From Phylloscopus collybita (taxonomy: Eukaryota > Chordata > Aves > Passeriformes > Phylloscopidae), in assembly GCA_027886175.1 (NCBI GenBank), contig JAJNNQ010000075.1, positions 1,095,001 through 1,159,000 of the forward strand: a DNA stretch of 64,000 nucleotides. The letters run 5' to 3'. The notes under the pieces are model-generated. The model saw only the letters and a program-made list of their open reading frames with translations. It did not search any database and had not been told where the DNA came from. Positions within the stretch are counted from its first letter, which is position 1. Every line of letters begins with the position of its first letter. Shown piece after piece: positions 1 to 11,431 of the stretch. The position numbers were made by a program, and so were the translations under genes.

Positions 1-153
1 GCTCCAGCCCTTGGAGCATCTCTGTGGACTTCTCTGGACCTGCTCCAGCAGCTCCATGTCCTTCTGTTGTTGGACCCCAGAGCTGGATGCAGTGCTCCAG
101 GTGGGGTCTCACCAGAGCAGAGCAGAGGGAGAGAATCGTCTCCCTCAACCAGA
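1..153 (-). mobile_element. CR1 LINE fragment, cut by window edge
   Basis: The reverse complement of CR1 ORF2 C-terminal sequence: the stretch giving 'gagctgctgga' and 'ctccaagggctgg' is recognisable on the minus strand. Its 3' end lies outside the window. An open frame on the plus strand here is antisense to CR1. Confidence 0.85.
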
Positions 154-1167
154 ATTTTTTGGAATGAATGAAGCTGAATTTCCCATTTGCTTGACCCTTC
201 AATCCTCTAAGCTGACAGTCCTCTGTTTTTTCCCCTGTTTTTGGGCTCCTTCCCAGGATTCCTTCCTCTTCTGCTGAGCAAAAGGCATCATCAGGGGATG
301 GATTTTCCTATTGTCCACTTGGCTGCTGCTTCTAGGAGTGTCTGAGGAGCTGAGGTCCTTTTGTGGGACCCTTCATTTTGAGGTTTCTCCTCTTTTTGAC
401 CAATTTTCAGAGAACATGAGATTATTTCTACAGATTTGAGAGCTTTCTCCTCCTTTAATTTGCGTGAATCTGGGCAGGGTGCTGCCCAGTCAGATCCACA
501 GGCAGACAGGTGGATGGACAGAGGGATGGACAGGGCTGGGGCTGCATTAGCCATATTTCCATAGACCAGGTTAAGACTGATGGAACTGTAGGAACAGCAT
601 CCAGAGGTGAAAGAGAAAAAAAAAAACCAAACAAACCAAAAACAAAAAAACAAAGAAAGGAAATAGAAAAAAATCATCAAAATAAATGTCAAGGATCCAA
701 ACAAAATATCAAGGATGGTACAATTGCTGGCCAGGGAATAGTAGGAATGGTAATGGGAACTCTTCCTCCCTTGTGATCCACAAATCCTGTGTGGATAAAC
801 ACAGTCAGGAGACTGGGAACATCCCGTTCCTCCCATTTTGATGGCTCACATTGGATGGACCTTGGCTAATTTGTCTTCCCTGCACAAAGCAAGGTCATTT
901 GCTCTCAGGGGCATCGCCGCCTGCCTTGAATTAATTTTCTATTAATTACTGGAATGATTTGAGCGTGGATAAGCAGCAGTTATTTTTAGCAGTCAGACTG
1001 ATTAGACTTCGGAGAGAACTGTCTGGGGAAGTTGTGGGGCTCCTGCTGCTTGGGAAGGGGAGAACAACCATTCCCAGCTGGATCAAAGTGTCCATCTGGA
1101 TCATGGGCCCCTTCTGACACCACTCCTTAGTGGTTTCACAGGGAAAGTAAAAGATTTCATCCAATTT
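154..1167. other. unique sequence without recognised gene
   Basis: No repeat or exon recognised. An A-rich low-complexity run of about 50 bases (A with scattered C) sits at 615-665. The 181-codon minus-strand frame at 291-836 runs through it and looks fortuitous, with a hydrophobic F-rich stretch produced by the A-rich run. Confidence 0.6.
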
Positions 1168-1306
1168 CCACCCCTGGAATTGCTCAAGGACAGGCTGGCT
1201 GGGGCTTGGAGCAACCAAGGCCCAGTGGGAAGTTCCCTGCACATAGCAGGGGTGGGAATGAGGTGATTTTTAAGGTCCCTTCCAACTCAAACCATTTTAT
1301 TATTCC
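1168..1306 (+). mobile_element. CR1 LINE 3' tail
   Basis: Diverged CR1 3' end. It carries the 'ggcttggagcaacc' block, the 'cagggg..ggaatgaggtgat' block and the terminal 'aaggtcccttccaactc' block in the right order. Confidence 0.8.
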
Positions 1307-2019
1307 ATTACTTCACCTGTACCTGGCATCCCTGCTGAAATGACCTCCTTGAACAATGGACAGGGACATCCTCCACACCTCCTGGCCTTTTATTGCAGTT
1401 ATTTATTCCCACTAATCCAGGTATTTTGTTTTCCTTGGCTGCCCTGCCCTGTCATGATTTGCTTTTTGCTCTGTGTAAAGAGAGCTGAGGCACCAGTTCG
1501 GCTTGAAACCCACTTGCTTTTACATATTTCCCTGTGAATTTTCTTTTATTTACTCCTCTACTTTTTTCTCCTAATTTTTTTTTTTTTAAACACTGTTTCC
1601 AGGCCCCCAAACTGTCTGGTAATTACCCTGCCTTTGATAAACCTTTCTATTAAACACAACTTGTAAATACCTTGCCTGCTCTAACTGCATTCAATTCATC
1701 ATAAAGGCTCAGGAAGCCTTTGCTTTCCCTCTTTTGTGTGGAAAAAATGGAAACAGGAGGTAAATTCACTGTTATTTTCAGCAAGGAATTAAGAGATGGA
1801 CTTGGATTCATAAATTTTTTTTTAAACTATGTGATTCTCTAAACCTCCTTTTCCAGGATTATAAGTCTTAACTCCAGGTTTATATGTTCCTTTATTTGTT
1901 ATATTTTATCCCTAGTGGGCTTTATTTTGATTTGGTGTGGGTTTTTGTTGTTGTTGTTGTTGTTTTTGTGTGTGTGTGTTTGTTTTTTGTTTGTTTGTTT
2001 GTTTTTGTTCTTCCAGGGA
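1307..2019. repeat. unique sequence ending in a TTG/TG/TTTG microsatellite
   Basis: No gene recognised. A short poly-T lies near 1577. From about 1944 to 2006 there is a G/T-only tract: five TTG units, then TG units, then TTTG units, ending next to the CR1 that follows. Frames translated through it are simple-sequence artefacts. Confidence 0.8.
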
Positions 2020-2166
2020 ATCAGAGACTGCTTTGGGTGGAAAGGACCTTCAAGATCATCTTGTTCCAACCCCCTGCCCTGGGCAGGGACACCTTTCACT
2101 GGACCAGGTTGCTCAGGGCTCCATCCAACCTGTCCTAGAACACTTCCACAGATGGAAAGGAATTTT
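2020..2166 (-). mobile_element. CR1 LINE 3' tail
   Basis: Reads from the CR1 3' terminus at the low coordinate ('tttgggtggaaaggacc') through 'gggcagggacacc' to 'caacctgtcctagaacacttcc'. It abuts the G/T microsatellite. Confidence 0.9.
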
Positions 2167-2444
2167 CTTTTATCCCTCTTCCTTTAGGAGCACATGGCCT
2201 TGCCCAAACTCTGTTCAGGTGAGCTCCAGAACTTGCCCCAGATGATTCGTGTTGCTTTTCTTGCACTCCCCAAGCGACTTTTAAAGCTGGAGCTGGGAAT
2301 ATCCCCCTTAAATCATCAGTGTAAACCAGAAGCAGTTTGGCTTTGGAGGTGGGAGCCAGGGCTGTGCTTTTCAGGCAGAAGGTGTTAATTAAAGCAGGTA
2401 TTAATTAAAGGTGAATGATCCTGGACCTAAAGAGATGGGGGATG

Positions 2445-2515
2445 ATCACAGAATCACAGAATCACAGCAGGGCAGGGGTGAGGTTGGAAAGGACCACTGG
2501 AGGTCATCTTGGTCG
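2445..2515 (-). mobile_element. CR1 LINE extreme 3' end
   Basis: A short piece made of the 8-base terminal repeat of CR1 (three 'atcacaga' units) followed by 'ggttggaaaggacca'. The fragment stops after 70 bases. Confidence 0.8.
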
Positions 2516-3384
2516 ATGACAGTGTCATTTTGCCTCATATGTGGATACATTTATATAAAATGAGCATGATTTTGTTTCCTATCTCAGTTTTAGGGTTCAC
2601 AAAATTACCAGACAATAAATGCAGCACACAAATCCCTTGTGCCTGCACACAAATCCCCTGTGCCTTCCCTGAGAGATGTAAAATCACTGACTTTAGGACA
2701 AGTATCTGTGTTCTCAGATGGCAAAGAAACCCCTGAGCTGTTCCTCACCCCGGTTCACGCAGAGGAGCTGATGGAGCTGGAAAATCAACTTGCTTTTGGT
2801 CCTGGTTGAGAGACCAGAGGCATTTGGGATGCTGAGCATGTGGATGATAGTGGGAAAGAGAGGGAAGGTCCTGCAGGCTGTTGCCCACCCCATGGAATGC
2901 TGAGCCAGGACATCCACGCTGGGGCAGGACAGCCTGAAGGAGCATCTTTGTCCCAAAGGGGTGAGTCCTGTGACCCACCAGGAGGACAAGATCCTCCTGC
3001 AAAGGCACTGCAGGGAAATCCTGCTCCCCGAGTGTTCCCCAGCTCTGATTTCACACAAGAAGCTGATAAGAATTGCCTGAGTCTTGCAGGAAAGGGCACT
3101 TTGCAGTGGCTGATTGCACTCCCACAGATCCTGTTTTTTCCCTTGGAATCTCCTTGGGGATTGCTGCTCTCAGCACAGGCTTTTCTGAGCGCGCACAGTG
3201 ATTGCTCCCACGGGGTGGGAGCTTTCTCACCCTCCAACAGGGCAGAAAAAACATTTGAAAAGCACTTTCTGGGTTACACAGCCTGTGATTTCATTTTCAT
3301 CCGGCTCCTGAAGTCTGCAGGAGCAGCAGGGGTCTCACCAGGGAGGAGGTCCAAGGAAACACAAGAGGGAGGAGCTGGGTAGGA
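2516..3384. other. unique sequence with one 21-bp tandem duplication
   Basis: A 21-bp unit beginning 'gcacacaaatccc' occurs twice in tandem (2624-2644 and 2645-2665, one mismatch). The rest is unique and somewhat GC-richer than its surroundings. It holds a 180-codon plus-strand frame (2840-3382) with no domain I recognise and no supporting splice or start context, so I do not call a gene. Confidence 0.6.
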
Positions 3385-3455
3385 ACTGGGACACAGAGGT
3401 GGACTCAATGACCTCAGAGGTCTTTTCCAACCTTAATGATTTCTGATTCTGTGAT
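3385..3455 (+). mobile_element. CR1 LINE 3' tail
   Basis: Carries 'ggtggactcaatgacctcagaggtcttttcc' in pieces and ends in 'gattctgtgat', the CR1 terminal repeat. Confidence 0.8.
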
Positions 3456-3647
3456 TTTTGCACTAAATGTAAGCGAGTTTCCACCTCCCCCCTTTCCTTT
3501 TGTACAGATTTAACCCCTTCTCTCTCCCTTTGCATTCCAATTACTCCCAGTCTGGGACGATATTTGTGATTCACTTGCAGAGGTCACACGGGAAATGGGT
3601 GGTGTGGAGGACAGGAGGAGAGCTGGGAAGCAAATGATCACAAGCAC

Positions 3648-3730
3648 TGTGGAATTCATCCCGTCACCATCCCTGGGAATGTTAAAAAAAGGTGGATGCA
3701 GCATTGAGGACACAGTTGATGGTGAACATC
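3648..3730 (+). mobile_element. CR1 LINE, left part split by an LTR
   Basis: CR1 tail sequence ('caccatccctggga', 'ttgaggacacagttga') that stops at the left end of the LTR at 3731. It resumes on the far side at 4444, so the CR1 was in place before the LTR inserted. Confidence 0.85.
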
Positions 3731-4443
3731 TGTCTTGGTTTGGAAAGACAGGTATCAGCCAGGAAAAGCTGGAGTTTCCCTTAGAATGGAGAATATAAAC
3801 CCCTCACCCCCTCCAAATTATAATTTTGCAATTAAGGGCTTTCAGGCAAAGATTTGGGAATAGGAATAACAGCTCTTTACTAGGAATACTAACAATACAA
3901 ATGTAGTAATAAAAACAAACAAGCAAACAAACAAATAACAATTTTGGAGAACCCTGACAGAGTCAGAGCTACAACCTGACACCCTGTTGGTCAGGGTGTT
4001 GGAAGCAGTCCACAGTGAGTCCTCCTGGAGTGGCAGATGTGGTTCTGTTGAAGTAGAGATGATCCTGTAGAAAAAGGTCCAGTGATGGTGAGAAGGGGTC
4101 CAGTCTTCCTCTGGGAATCCGGTGGAACCAGATCCCTGGGGTTCCTGAGTCTCAGTTTTTATCCAGGTAGGAATGGTTGGCTCCCCCCACTGGGTGGAGC
4201 ATCTCACCATGCAATGATGGAATATATCGTGTCATTGGTGAGCCTTAATGGCCCATGAGCAGAAAATATCCCCCTGGAGGGAGGAGGGGTGGTGAAAGAG
4301 ATAAGAAACACTGCCCCAAATGGTTTTTAACATTTGGCCCATTATCAGAGTTACAGAGTTATAAGAGATAAAGAAGAACATCTCCCCAGCTGCTTTCAAC
4401 AAATGAAGTAGAATACACATTTTTGGTTCCATAACCCAAGACA
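3731..4443 (-). mobile_element. solo ERV LTR, TGTCTTGG family (copy 1)
   Basis: Read on the minus strand this LTR starts TGTCTTGGG and ends CCAAGACA, an 8-base terminal inverted repeat with TG...CA ends. It is 713 bp and aligns end to end with the copies at 5274, 13398, 15587, 33099 and 48685. Landmarks are a 'ctggataaaa' TATA-like element, the 'cctgaccaacagggtgt' block and an internal TTTG-type tract. The target duplication is not intact: the left flank is 'acatc' and the right flank 'atgtt', best explained by a mutation on one side and a small deletion on the other. No retroviral coding sequence adjoins it. The insertion splits a CR1 tail. Confidence 0.9.
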
Positions 4444-4520
4444 ATGTTGTGCTGGGCTGGTGGTTGGACTTTATGATCTCAAAAGTCTTTTCCAACCTTG
4501 GCCAGTCCATGATTTTATGA
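4444..4520 (+). mobile_element. CR1 LINE, right part after LTR
   Basis: Continuation of the CR1 at 3648-3730. It runs 'gtgctgggctggtgg' then 'ttggactttatgatctc' and 'tccaacctt', ending in a decayed terminal repeat. Confidence 0.9.
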
Positions 4521-4807
4521 ATAAATTAATTTTCCCCTGATGGAATCAAGATGGAAAAAAAAAAATCCTGGAGCCCCCCTGGAGATCAGAGAGACTGGGC
4601 ATTGAGTGTAGTAGCCATGTGGAGTGAGTCTGGAGCAGGTTGGAAACCCAGCCTGCTGCTTCTTATATGCTGGATAAACATCACTCATCCTAGGGAGTCT
4701 CCAGGGTAAATCCAGGCAATTCCATTGTGGGAAAGCGTTCCCCTGTGAGTATTTTAGCAGAGCTGCTCCTGCCAATGGTCCTGAAAATTAAAACACTCCA
4801 TAGAAGT

Positions 4808-5058
4808 GTTTGAAATTGGCTCAAAACTGGGAGTAGGTTTGGCTTGGCTATTAGGAGGAATTCTTTCCTGTGAGGGTGGTGAGGTCCTGGAACACATTCC
4901 TCAGAGAAATTGTGGATGTCTCATCCCTGGAAGGGTTCACACCCAGGTTGGATGGGGCTTGAAGCAATCTGGGATAGTGGGAGATGTTCCTGCCCATGTC
5001 AGGGGCTGGAACTGGATGATCTTTAAGGTCCCTCCCAACCCTTCTGGGATGTTTCTAT
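4808..5058 (+). mobile_element. CR1 LINE 3' tail
   Basis: About 250 bp. The blocks for the end of ORF2 ('ggaattctttcctgtgaggg', 'ctggaagggttcac') and the tail ('gatgatctttaaggtccctc') are in order. The gap 4521-4807 is unrecognised sequence. Confidence 0.9.
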
Positions 5059-5273
5059 CAAAAACTGTAAAACCAGTAATATTTAGAAATTATCCAGGTG
5101 GGTTTTCCACCATTATTTGTGCTTTGGCTTTTGCTCTTTTATGTTGATTGTTTAACCTCTAAGAATGAAAAGGTAGAAAAGTCATCCTGCTCAACATCTG
5201 CCTCATGTCTGATCAAAAGAGAACAGATCTGTTTCATCTTGAGATAAAATACTCGTGGAATTCCCAAATATAC

Positions 5274-6013
5274 TGTCTTGGGTTATGGAACCAAAAATGT
5301 GCATTCTATTTCATTTGCTGAAAGCAGCTGGGGAGATGTTTTTCTTTATCTCTTGTAATTCTGGGAGGAAGGGGGGCGGGTGCCTTTTGATAATGGGCCA
5401 GCTGTTCAAACCAGGTGGGTCAGTGTTTCTTATCTCTTTTCACAATGGGCCATTAAGACTCCCCAAGTTGTTCTCCTCCCCAAGCTGTTCTTCTCCCCAA
5501 AGCAGTACATCCACATTCCATCATCCTATTGTGGGATGCTCCACCCAGTGGGGGGAGCCAACCATTCCTACCTGGATAAAAAACTGAGACACAGGAACAT
5601 GAAGGCATCTTGCTTCTCCCAATTCCTGGAGGAAGACTGGATCCCTTTTCACCATCACTGGACCCTTTTCTACAGGATCATCTCTGCTCCAACAGAACCA
5701 CATCTGCCACTCCAGGAGGGCTTTGGACTGCTTCCAACACCCTGACCAACAGGGTGTCAGGTTGTAGCTCTGACTCTGTCAGGGTTTTCTAGGGTTGTTG
5801 TTTGTTTGGTTGGTTGGTTGGTTGGTTTTGTTTTCTAGTACATTTCTATTGTTAATATTCCTAGTAAAGAACTGTTATTCCTATTCCCAAATCTTTGCCT
5901 GAAAGCCCATAATTGCAAAATTATAATTTGGTGGGGGTGAGGGGTTTACATTCTCCATTCCAAGGGAAACTCCGGCTTTCCCTGGCGGATACCTGTCTTT
6001 CCAAACCAAGACA
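5274..6013 (+). mobile_element. solo ERV LTR, TGTCTTGG family (copy 2)
   Basis: A complete 740-bp LTR from TGTCTTGGG to CCAAGACA. It is flanked by a perfect 5-bp target duplication 'tatac' (5269-5273 and 6014-6018), which fixes both ends. A TATA-like 'ctggataaaa' lies near 5573 and a TTGG microsatellite near 5800-5830. The 5-bp duplication fits ERVL-type integrases. It is in inverted orientation to copy 1, with 830 bp between them. No internal retroviral region is present, so it is a solo LTR. Confidence 0.95.
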
Positions 6014-7239
6014 TATACAAAAGGCATGAATTAGATGGTGTTGTACAGTAAGATCACATTTGACAGGCCAATTAAAAGTGCAACTCTCCTTGAATTCTCC
6101 TGGAATTTGAATGTAATACATGATGGAGATCATCCCAAATCCACTGGAGAAAAATGGAGAGAGCAAATAAAAGGTGGAAAATAGGGCCACTGGAGACATA
6201 TATCCAGGAACCATTCTGGAACACCTTTAACAGAGCCAGGATATACAGTATAGAGAGAGAAGGAGAAATAACTCTAAAAGGAGAAGCTGTGTGGGTTTGG
6301 ATCCTTTCAGTCTTTGTGACCTCAGCTCCTGAAGCAATCCCTCTGAAAAAATGTCCTGATAGGAATATTAATTATGGGTCAGCTGTTGAGGGTCATTAAA
6401 TCACAGCTGGTCTGATTTAGAACTCCTCAGTAACTTGCCCCAAAGCATTTTTCTGGATTTTAGCTGACAAGGGAAAGGAAAATTGTTTATGGAACCACCA
6501 GGTGCAGCTGGAAAACACCATTGAGCTCTCAGGCACAGAAACCCCAAGTCGGGTGTGAAGTGGAAGCAGGAGGCTTGAACGCAAGGAGAGAGGAGAGCAA
6601 AACTGCTTGGAGTTATCTTCATGGTGTTAATTGGGGAGAGAATTTGAGAGGAAAGACACACAATTTGAGAGGAAAGACATCTTGCACTTGAGGAGGGAGC
6701 AGGTGTTGGGAGGGCTGGTAAATGATAAGGTCATTACCCTGTGGGACAGAGAGACGCAGGAAAAACAAATTTGGTGTAAATATTCCCTTTAGATTTGTTG
6801 GGACATTGAGGATCAGAGCAGCAAAAACTTGTCTAAGGCCACCCCACTGGCAATGACAAAGCCAAGAATAAAATTAAGGGTCTGGAAGCTCAGTCCTGGG
6901 GTTTGCCTCAATAACTACAGCACTGTCACCATGGTGGGAGTAAGGAGAGAGAAAAGGAGGTACTGACAGGGGATGTGGGAAAGGACTTCAGGAACTGCAG
7001 CAGGAATGTTGTTCCCTAATTCACCTCTTTGGATCTGGTGCTTTTGGAGTGGGACACTCACAGTGCTGTGGTGTGCTTGGACGTTCCTGAGCTGGGGATG
7101 AGGATCTGAACTTGAGGCTTGTTATTTTTCAAATCAAAATTCACTCTGCCACATTCAGGATTCTGCCCTCATCTCCTTGTGTGACCGACATCCCCTGCAC
7201 AAAAAATCCTGCTGTACATTCCTTCCTGGGTGCACAAGA
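6014..7239. other. unique sequence with one 21-bp tandem duplication
   Basis: No gene or dispersed repeat recognised. A 21-bp unit starting 'aatttgagaggaaagac' is repeated directly at 6641-6661 and 6662-6680. Confidence 0.6.
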
Positions 7240-7325
7240 ACATGGAATCCTGGAATAGTTTGTGTTGGAAGGGACTTGAGGGATCATCCAATTCCAGACT
7301 CTGCACCACGGGCAGGGGAATGCAG
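7240..7325 (-). mobile_element. CR1 LINE 3' end, diverged
   Basis: Begins 'atggaatcctggaatag' then 'gttggaagggacttgag' and 'cacgggcagggg'. Only the last 85 bases of the element survive. Confidence 0.7.
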
Positions 7326-7671
7326 AATCCTGTAGAAGCCAGCACCAAGGCTGGAGGGCAGATCCAACCATGCTGTGAGCAGTGAAACATTAAACAACAG
7401 GAGATGTTGCTGTTCTGGAGGTGATAATTGCTCCCTCTCACATCTCTGGAGGAGAGAAGAGGCAGGACCATACTGGTTCCTGTTCTGGTGTTGTCCTGAC
7501 TGGCTCAGTGCTTCACTTCATGGTCGAAATGTGCCTCTCAAACCCTTCCAAACTTATCTAAAGGATTGTTTTTGGAATAACTTGCCCCTGTTATCCCAGG
7601 GTAGTATCTTCCTTCCTCATCCTTGAGGTATTTCAGGTGGGACATCCCCTGGAATGAGTCACTATTTTGAG

Positions 7672-7870
7672 ACAAAAAAACCCCAAAACCAAACCCAAAA
7701 ACAAACAAACAAACAAACAGAAACCCAAAACCAAACAAAAACAAACAAACCAAAAACAAAAACCAAAACAAACAAAACCAAACAAACAAAAACAACCAAA
7801 AAACCAAACCAAAACAAACAAAAAAATTTCAATCAAACAAACAAAGAAGAACCACAAAAAACCCCCCCAC
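7672..7870. repeat. A/C low-complexity tract
   Basis: About 200 bases made almost only of A and C on the plus strand, built from short runs of AAAC, AAAAC and AAACC with perfect CAAA stretches. Both strands give long lysine/threonine/glutamine or phenylalanine/leucine frames that are artefacts of composition. The flanks 7326-7671 and 7871-8644 are unique. Confidence 0.9.
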
Positions 7871-8644
7871 CACGATAGAGGGAGAAGGAACTTTCTTTTT
7901 TCCCTCTGCACAGGGAGCTGTGGAGATTTTCCCTGGAGACTTGGCTTTGCAGCCATCCTTTCATCCCACTTTTTTTGTGATCTTCCATCACGAGTCAGTC
8001 CTGATTTAGCTGTTACAGAGAAATCTGCTGCCAGTTGAAGACTTAATTTCACCAGAGGCCTTCAGCAACGTGGGCACTAATGAGCCAGAGTTCAGATATT
8101 CCTGACTAAACGAAAACCAAGGAAGGGCTGGCCATGGGCTCCGGGCAGTTCTGGATCTCACGGAGGAAGAATCTTCTCCTGGATAGTTCATTAATAAAAG
8201 GAGGGTAGAGGAGAGTGGCTCATCACCATCTGTCAGTGGAAGCTGGAGCCCAGCCAGGAGAGCCAGCAGTTAATTAGGAGTGAGAGCTGCTTCCTTTCAC
8301 AGACATTTCTATATGTTTATATATAGCCATTGTATTGCCATTAGTGGAAGCATCTCTTTTTTCCCTAATTGAATGAGCCAGCCAAAATTTTTTTTTTGTT
8401 GGATGGTATTAACTCTGGAGAACTTGCTCAGCCACAGGGATCTGCCTTTGCTCTTCCTGAGCTCTAGGACTGCCTTAGGAAAACACAGCCCAAGGGGTGA
8501 TGGGACAACCATGAAACTTCCCTTTTGGAATGGGCTTCAAGAGACTGAGAAACTGAGAGGGGAAAGGTGTCACCTGAGTTCCAGGATTCATTCTCCTTGC
8601 TGGAATCACCAGCCAATGGTTTCCTTGAAAGCTGGAGAGGGCAT

Positions 8645-8887
8645 GGAGTGACTGGACAGGGGTGTCAGCTCAAAGGGAGTAGTTTTAGATTGGATATTAG
8701 GAAAAAATTCTTCCCTGTGAGGGTGGTGAGATTCCCCAGAGAAGCTGTGGCTGCCTCATTCCTGGAAGTGTCCAAGGCTGGGTTGGACAAGGCTTGGAGG
8801 AACCTGGTTGAGTGGAAGGTCCAGAGAGCTTGGAACCCGGTGACCTTGAAGGTCCCTGCCAACCCAAACTATTCCATGGCAATTCCA
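8645..8887 (+). mobile_element. CR1 LINE 3' tail
   Basis: Starts within the ORF2 C-terminal region ('gattggatattaggaa') and runs through 'aagctgtggctgcc' and 'ggtccctgccaaccc'. A 203-codon plus frame (8567-9178) reads through it and is not a gene. Confidence 0.9.
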
Positions 8888-10514
8888 TCAGGATGTCCCA
8901 AGGTTTGTGATCCACTGTTGCTTTTTTTTTCTTTCTCCTCTTTACAAGAACTGCCTTTGTGCATGAAGAACCTTCCAGCGCACCGTTCCCACCTATCCAG
9001 GTGCATCCTTGTCAGGAAAACTCCTTTTGTTTTTTATTTTATTTTATTTTTTATTTTATTTTTTGGTGACTCCCAGAAGAAACGTGACACGAAGAAGAGA
9101 TTAAACAGGGAAGGAGGAAGGTGTAGAGGTGGAAGTAGTTTGCAGGGACTGTCTGTGAGGTCTCTTTTTGGCCTCTGAAGCCTAAAGGGGCTGGGTTTTT
9201 TTTTTTTCAGCATTCCCTGACAGATTTTTAGCATTCAAACACACCCAATCTCCATCCCGCTACTCCCAGCATCCACTGGTGTGTGATGGAGATAAGAGAT
9301 GAGCTGAGGTTCTCAGCTTACTTGCAGAATGACTCATCCCTTTAATTGCAACCCTTTAATTACAAATTAGCCTCCTTGACCTTTTCTCCCTGCTCTTTCC
9401 TGAGTGTCACAGCATGGTTTGATCTCTGTGCTGCCAGGAGCAGAAGGAGGAGATGTCTCTTGGTGGAGGGGTTGTTTGAGATGAGGCCACACTTTCACCT
9501 CCCTTAATCCCAGGAGCTGTGCCAAAAGAAAAGAAATTCCTCTTCTTCTTGAAAAGGTCTTTGTGACTTAGAAAGAATCAAAAAGCACAAAGTCACCACC
9601 TAAAACTGCAGAAGGAACAAAAAAAAGGCTGACAAATCAAGATACTGAAATTCGTGCAAAACCCCTCAAAGATTGGGAAGACTGAAGATTTGAAATTGTC
9701 ATTCCTGGGTTGATCTGCTGTATGTTTTCTCTCTTTTGAGGCCTTTGAAACTCTGTTGGAATCAGTGATGTTACTCTGACACAGAACTAAAAAAATATAA
9801 GGATTATTCAACAGGAACATTCCAGCAGAAATATTGCTTCTTGGCAAGGGCAGATATGGAATGCCACCAGGAAACCTCCAGAGAAAAATGGGAAAACCAC
9901 CTCAAATCCTTGGCAGTAGTGGATTTGGGAAGTGAATTTCCTTTCCAACCTGTGAATTTCCTTTCCAACATCAAAGTCTTTGGCAACAGAAGTTTCTGAA
10001 GAGGAGAAAACTCTTTGTTTGGAACTCTTTGCCTTTATTCCTCAGCGAATTCTTGAAATGTTTTCCCCTGCGAAAATGTTTGGAATAACACCAGATTCGC
10101 CCACTCTGTGCTGACATTTAACTCATCCCATTATATATATTACGCCACCACTCTGGCTTTATCCAGGATATAATGTAAGGAACATACACACAGATTTAGA
10201 AAAATACAGAGCCTTGTAGATTTATTTATAACAGTTCATATATTCATAATTAACTTCATTGTGAGGAAGGTTCAGCACGAGGTAGGACAACAATGGACTC
10301 CTCAGTTATATAAAAGGGCCTTGAAAAGCTCTTCCCTCCTCAGAGAAGTTTCCTGAACTGCTCAGGGGAAGCTGCATTCTTTGAAAAAAAAAATAGGCTG
10401 ACAGCGGAAATGTTTTGTTTATAACAATTTATTCCAGTTGAAAGTTAAATTTTATTTCATTTTTAAAGTGTACTTGGGAAGAGGTTGTAGAGTTTTGTAT
10501 AAATGTTGAGACAC
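8888..10514. other. unique sequence with minor tandem repeats
   Basis: No gene recognised. An AT-rich TTTTA run lies at about 9030-9063. A 20-bp unit starting 'gtgaatttcctttcc' is tandemly repeated at 9932-9951 and 9952-9969. AT-rich sequence with several TATATA strings occupies 10130-10270. Confidence 0.6.
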
Positions 10515-11372
10515 ACAGGACAAGAGAGGCATCAAGGGCACTCTCAGAAAATTTGTAGATGACACCAAGTAGAGGGTGCAGTGACACACCTGAAGGACGG
10601 GGACATCCAGAGGAACCAGGACAAGCTGGAGAGGTGGGAATGCTGTGTGGTTTAATGAGAGCAAGTGTTGGTGCTGCACCTTAGTTGGGGTCAATCCCAG
10701 TGTCAGTCCAGGCTGGGGATGAGCAGATGGAGCAGCCCTGGGGAGAAGGACTTGGAGAGCTGGTGGGTGAGAGGCTGGGCATGACCAGAGGCTGGCCATG
10801 TGTGCTCCAGTCCCAGAAATCCAAACGTGTCCTGGATTCACCCAAAGCAGGGTGGGCAGCAGCTGAGGGGAGGGTTCTGCCCCTCTCAGGTGAGACCGCA
10901 CCTGCAGAGCTGCCTCCAGCTCTGGGTTCCCAGCACAGAAAGGACATGGAGCTGCTGGAGCAAGTCCAGACAAGGCACCAAGGTGACCAGAGGGATGCAG
11001 CAGCTCTGCTGGGAGGAAATGTTGGGAAAATTTGGAATACTCAGCCTGGAAAAGAGAAGTTTTGGGGTGACCTAATTGTGGCCTTCCAGTAGCTGAAGGG
11101 GATGACAAAAAAGACAGACTACCAACAAGGACCTGGAGTGACAGGACAAGGGAGGATGGCTTCAAACTGGTGGAAAGCAGGTTTAGTTTGGATATTAGGA
11201 AGGAATTCTTCCCTGGGGGAGTGGTGAGGCCCTGACACAGGTTTTCCAGAAAAGCTGTGGACGCCCCAACCCTGGAAGTGTCCAAGGCCAGGTTGGATGG
11301 GGCTTGGAACAACCTGGGATAGTGGAAGGTGTCCCTGCCCATGGCAGGGGAGTAGAATGAGGTGATCTGGAA
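10515..11372 (+). mobile_element. long CR1 LINE with reverse-transcriptase remnant
   Basis: About 860 bp, among the longest CR1 copies here. Near the left end the reverse-transcriptase catalytic box is legible as F-V-D-D-T-K (codons 10552-10569), followed directly by a TAG stop at 10570 where active copies carry a leucine. After that the conserved order of the ORF2 C-terminus follows: the 'agctggagaggtggg' region, the 'cacctgcagagctgcc' region, 'gacatggagctgctgga', 'gatattaggaaggaattc', then the 3' tail ending near 'gaagatccc'. Many frameshifts are present, so this is a dead copy. The 296-codon minus-strand frame at 10452-11342 is its antisense. Confidence 0.95.
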
Positions 11373-11431
11373 GATCCCATCTATGCACAGGTGAAGGTTT
11401 CAAAGGTTCACATGACCTTATCCCAGGATCA

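Noticed and set aside
2840..3382. 180-codon plus frame in non-repeat DNA
   Set aside because: No recognised domain, no start or splice context, and an overlapping antisense frame of similar length, which suggests base composition.
7538..8052. Lysine/threonine/glutamine or phenylalanine-rich frames
   Set aside because: Produced by the A/C low-complexity tract.
10452..11342. 296-codon minus-strand open frame
   Set aside because: It is the antisense of a plus-strand CR1; block order on the plus strand explains the sequence fully.
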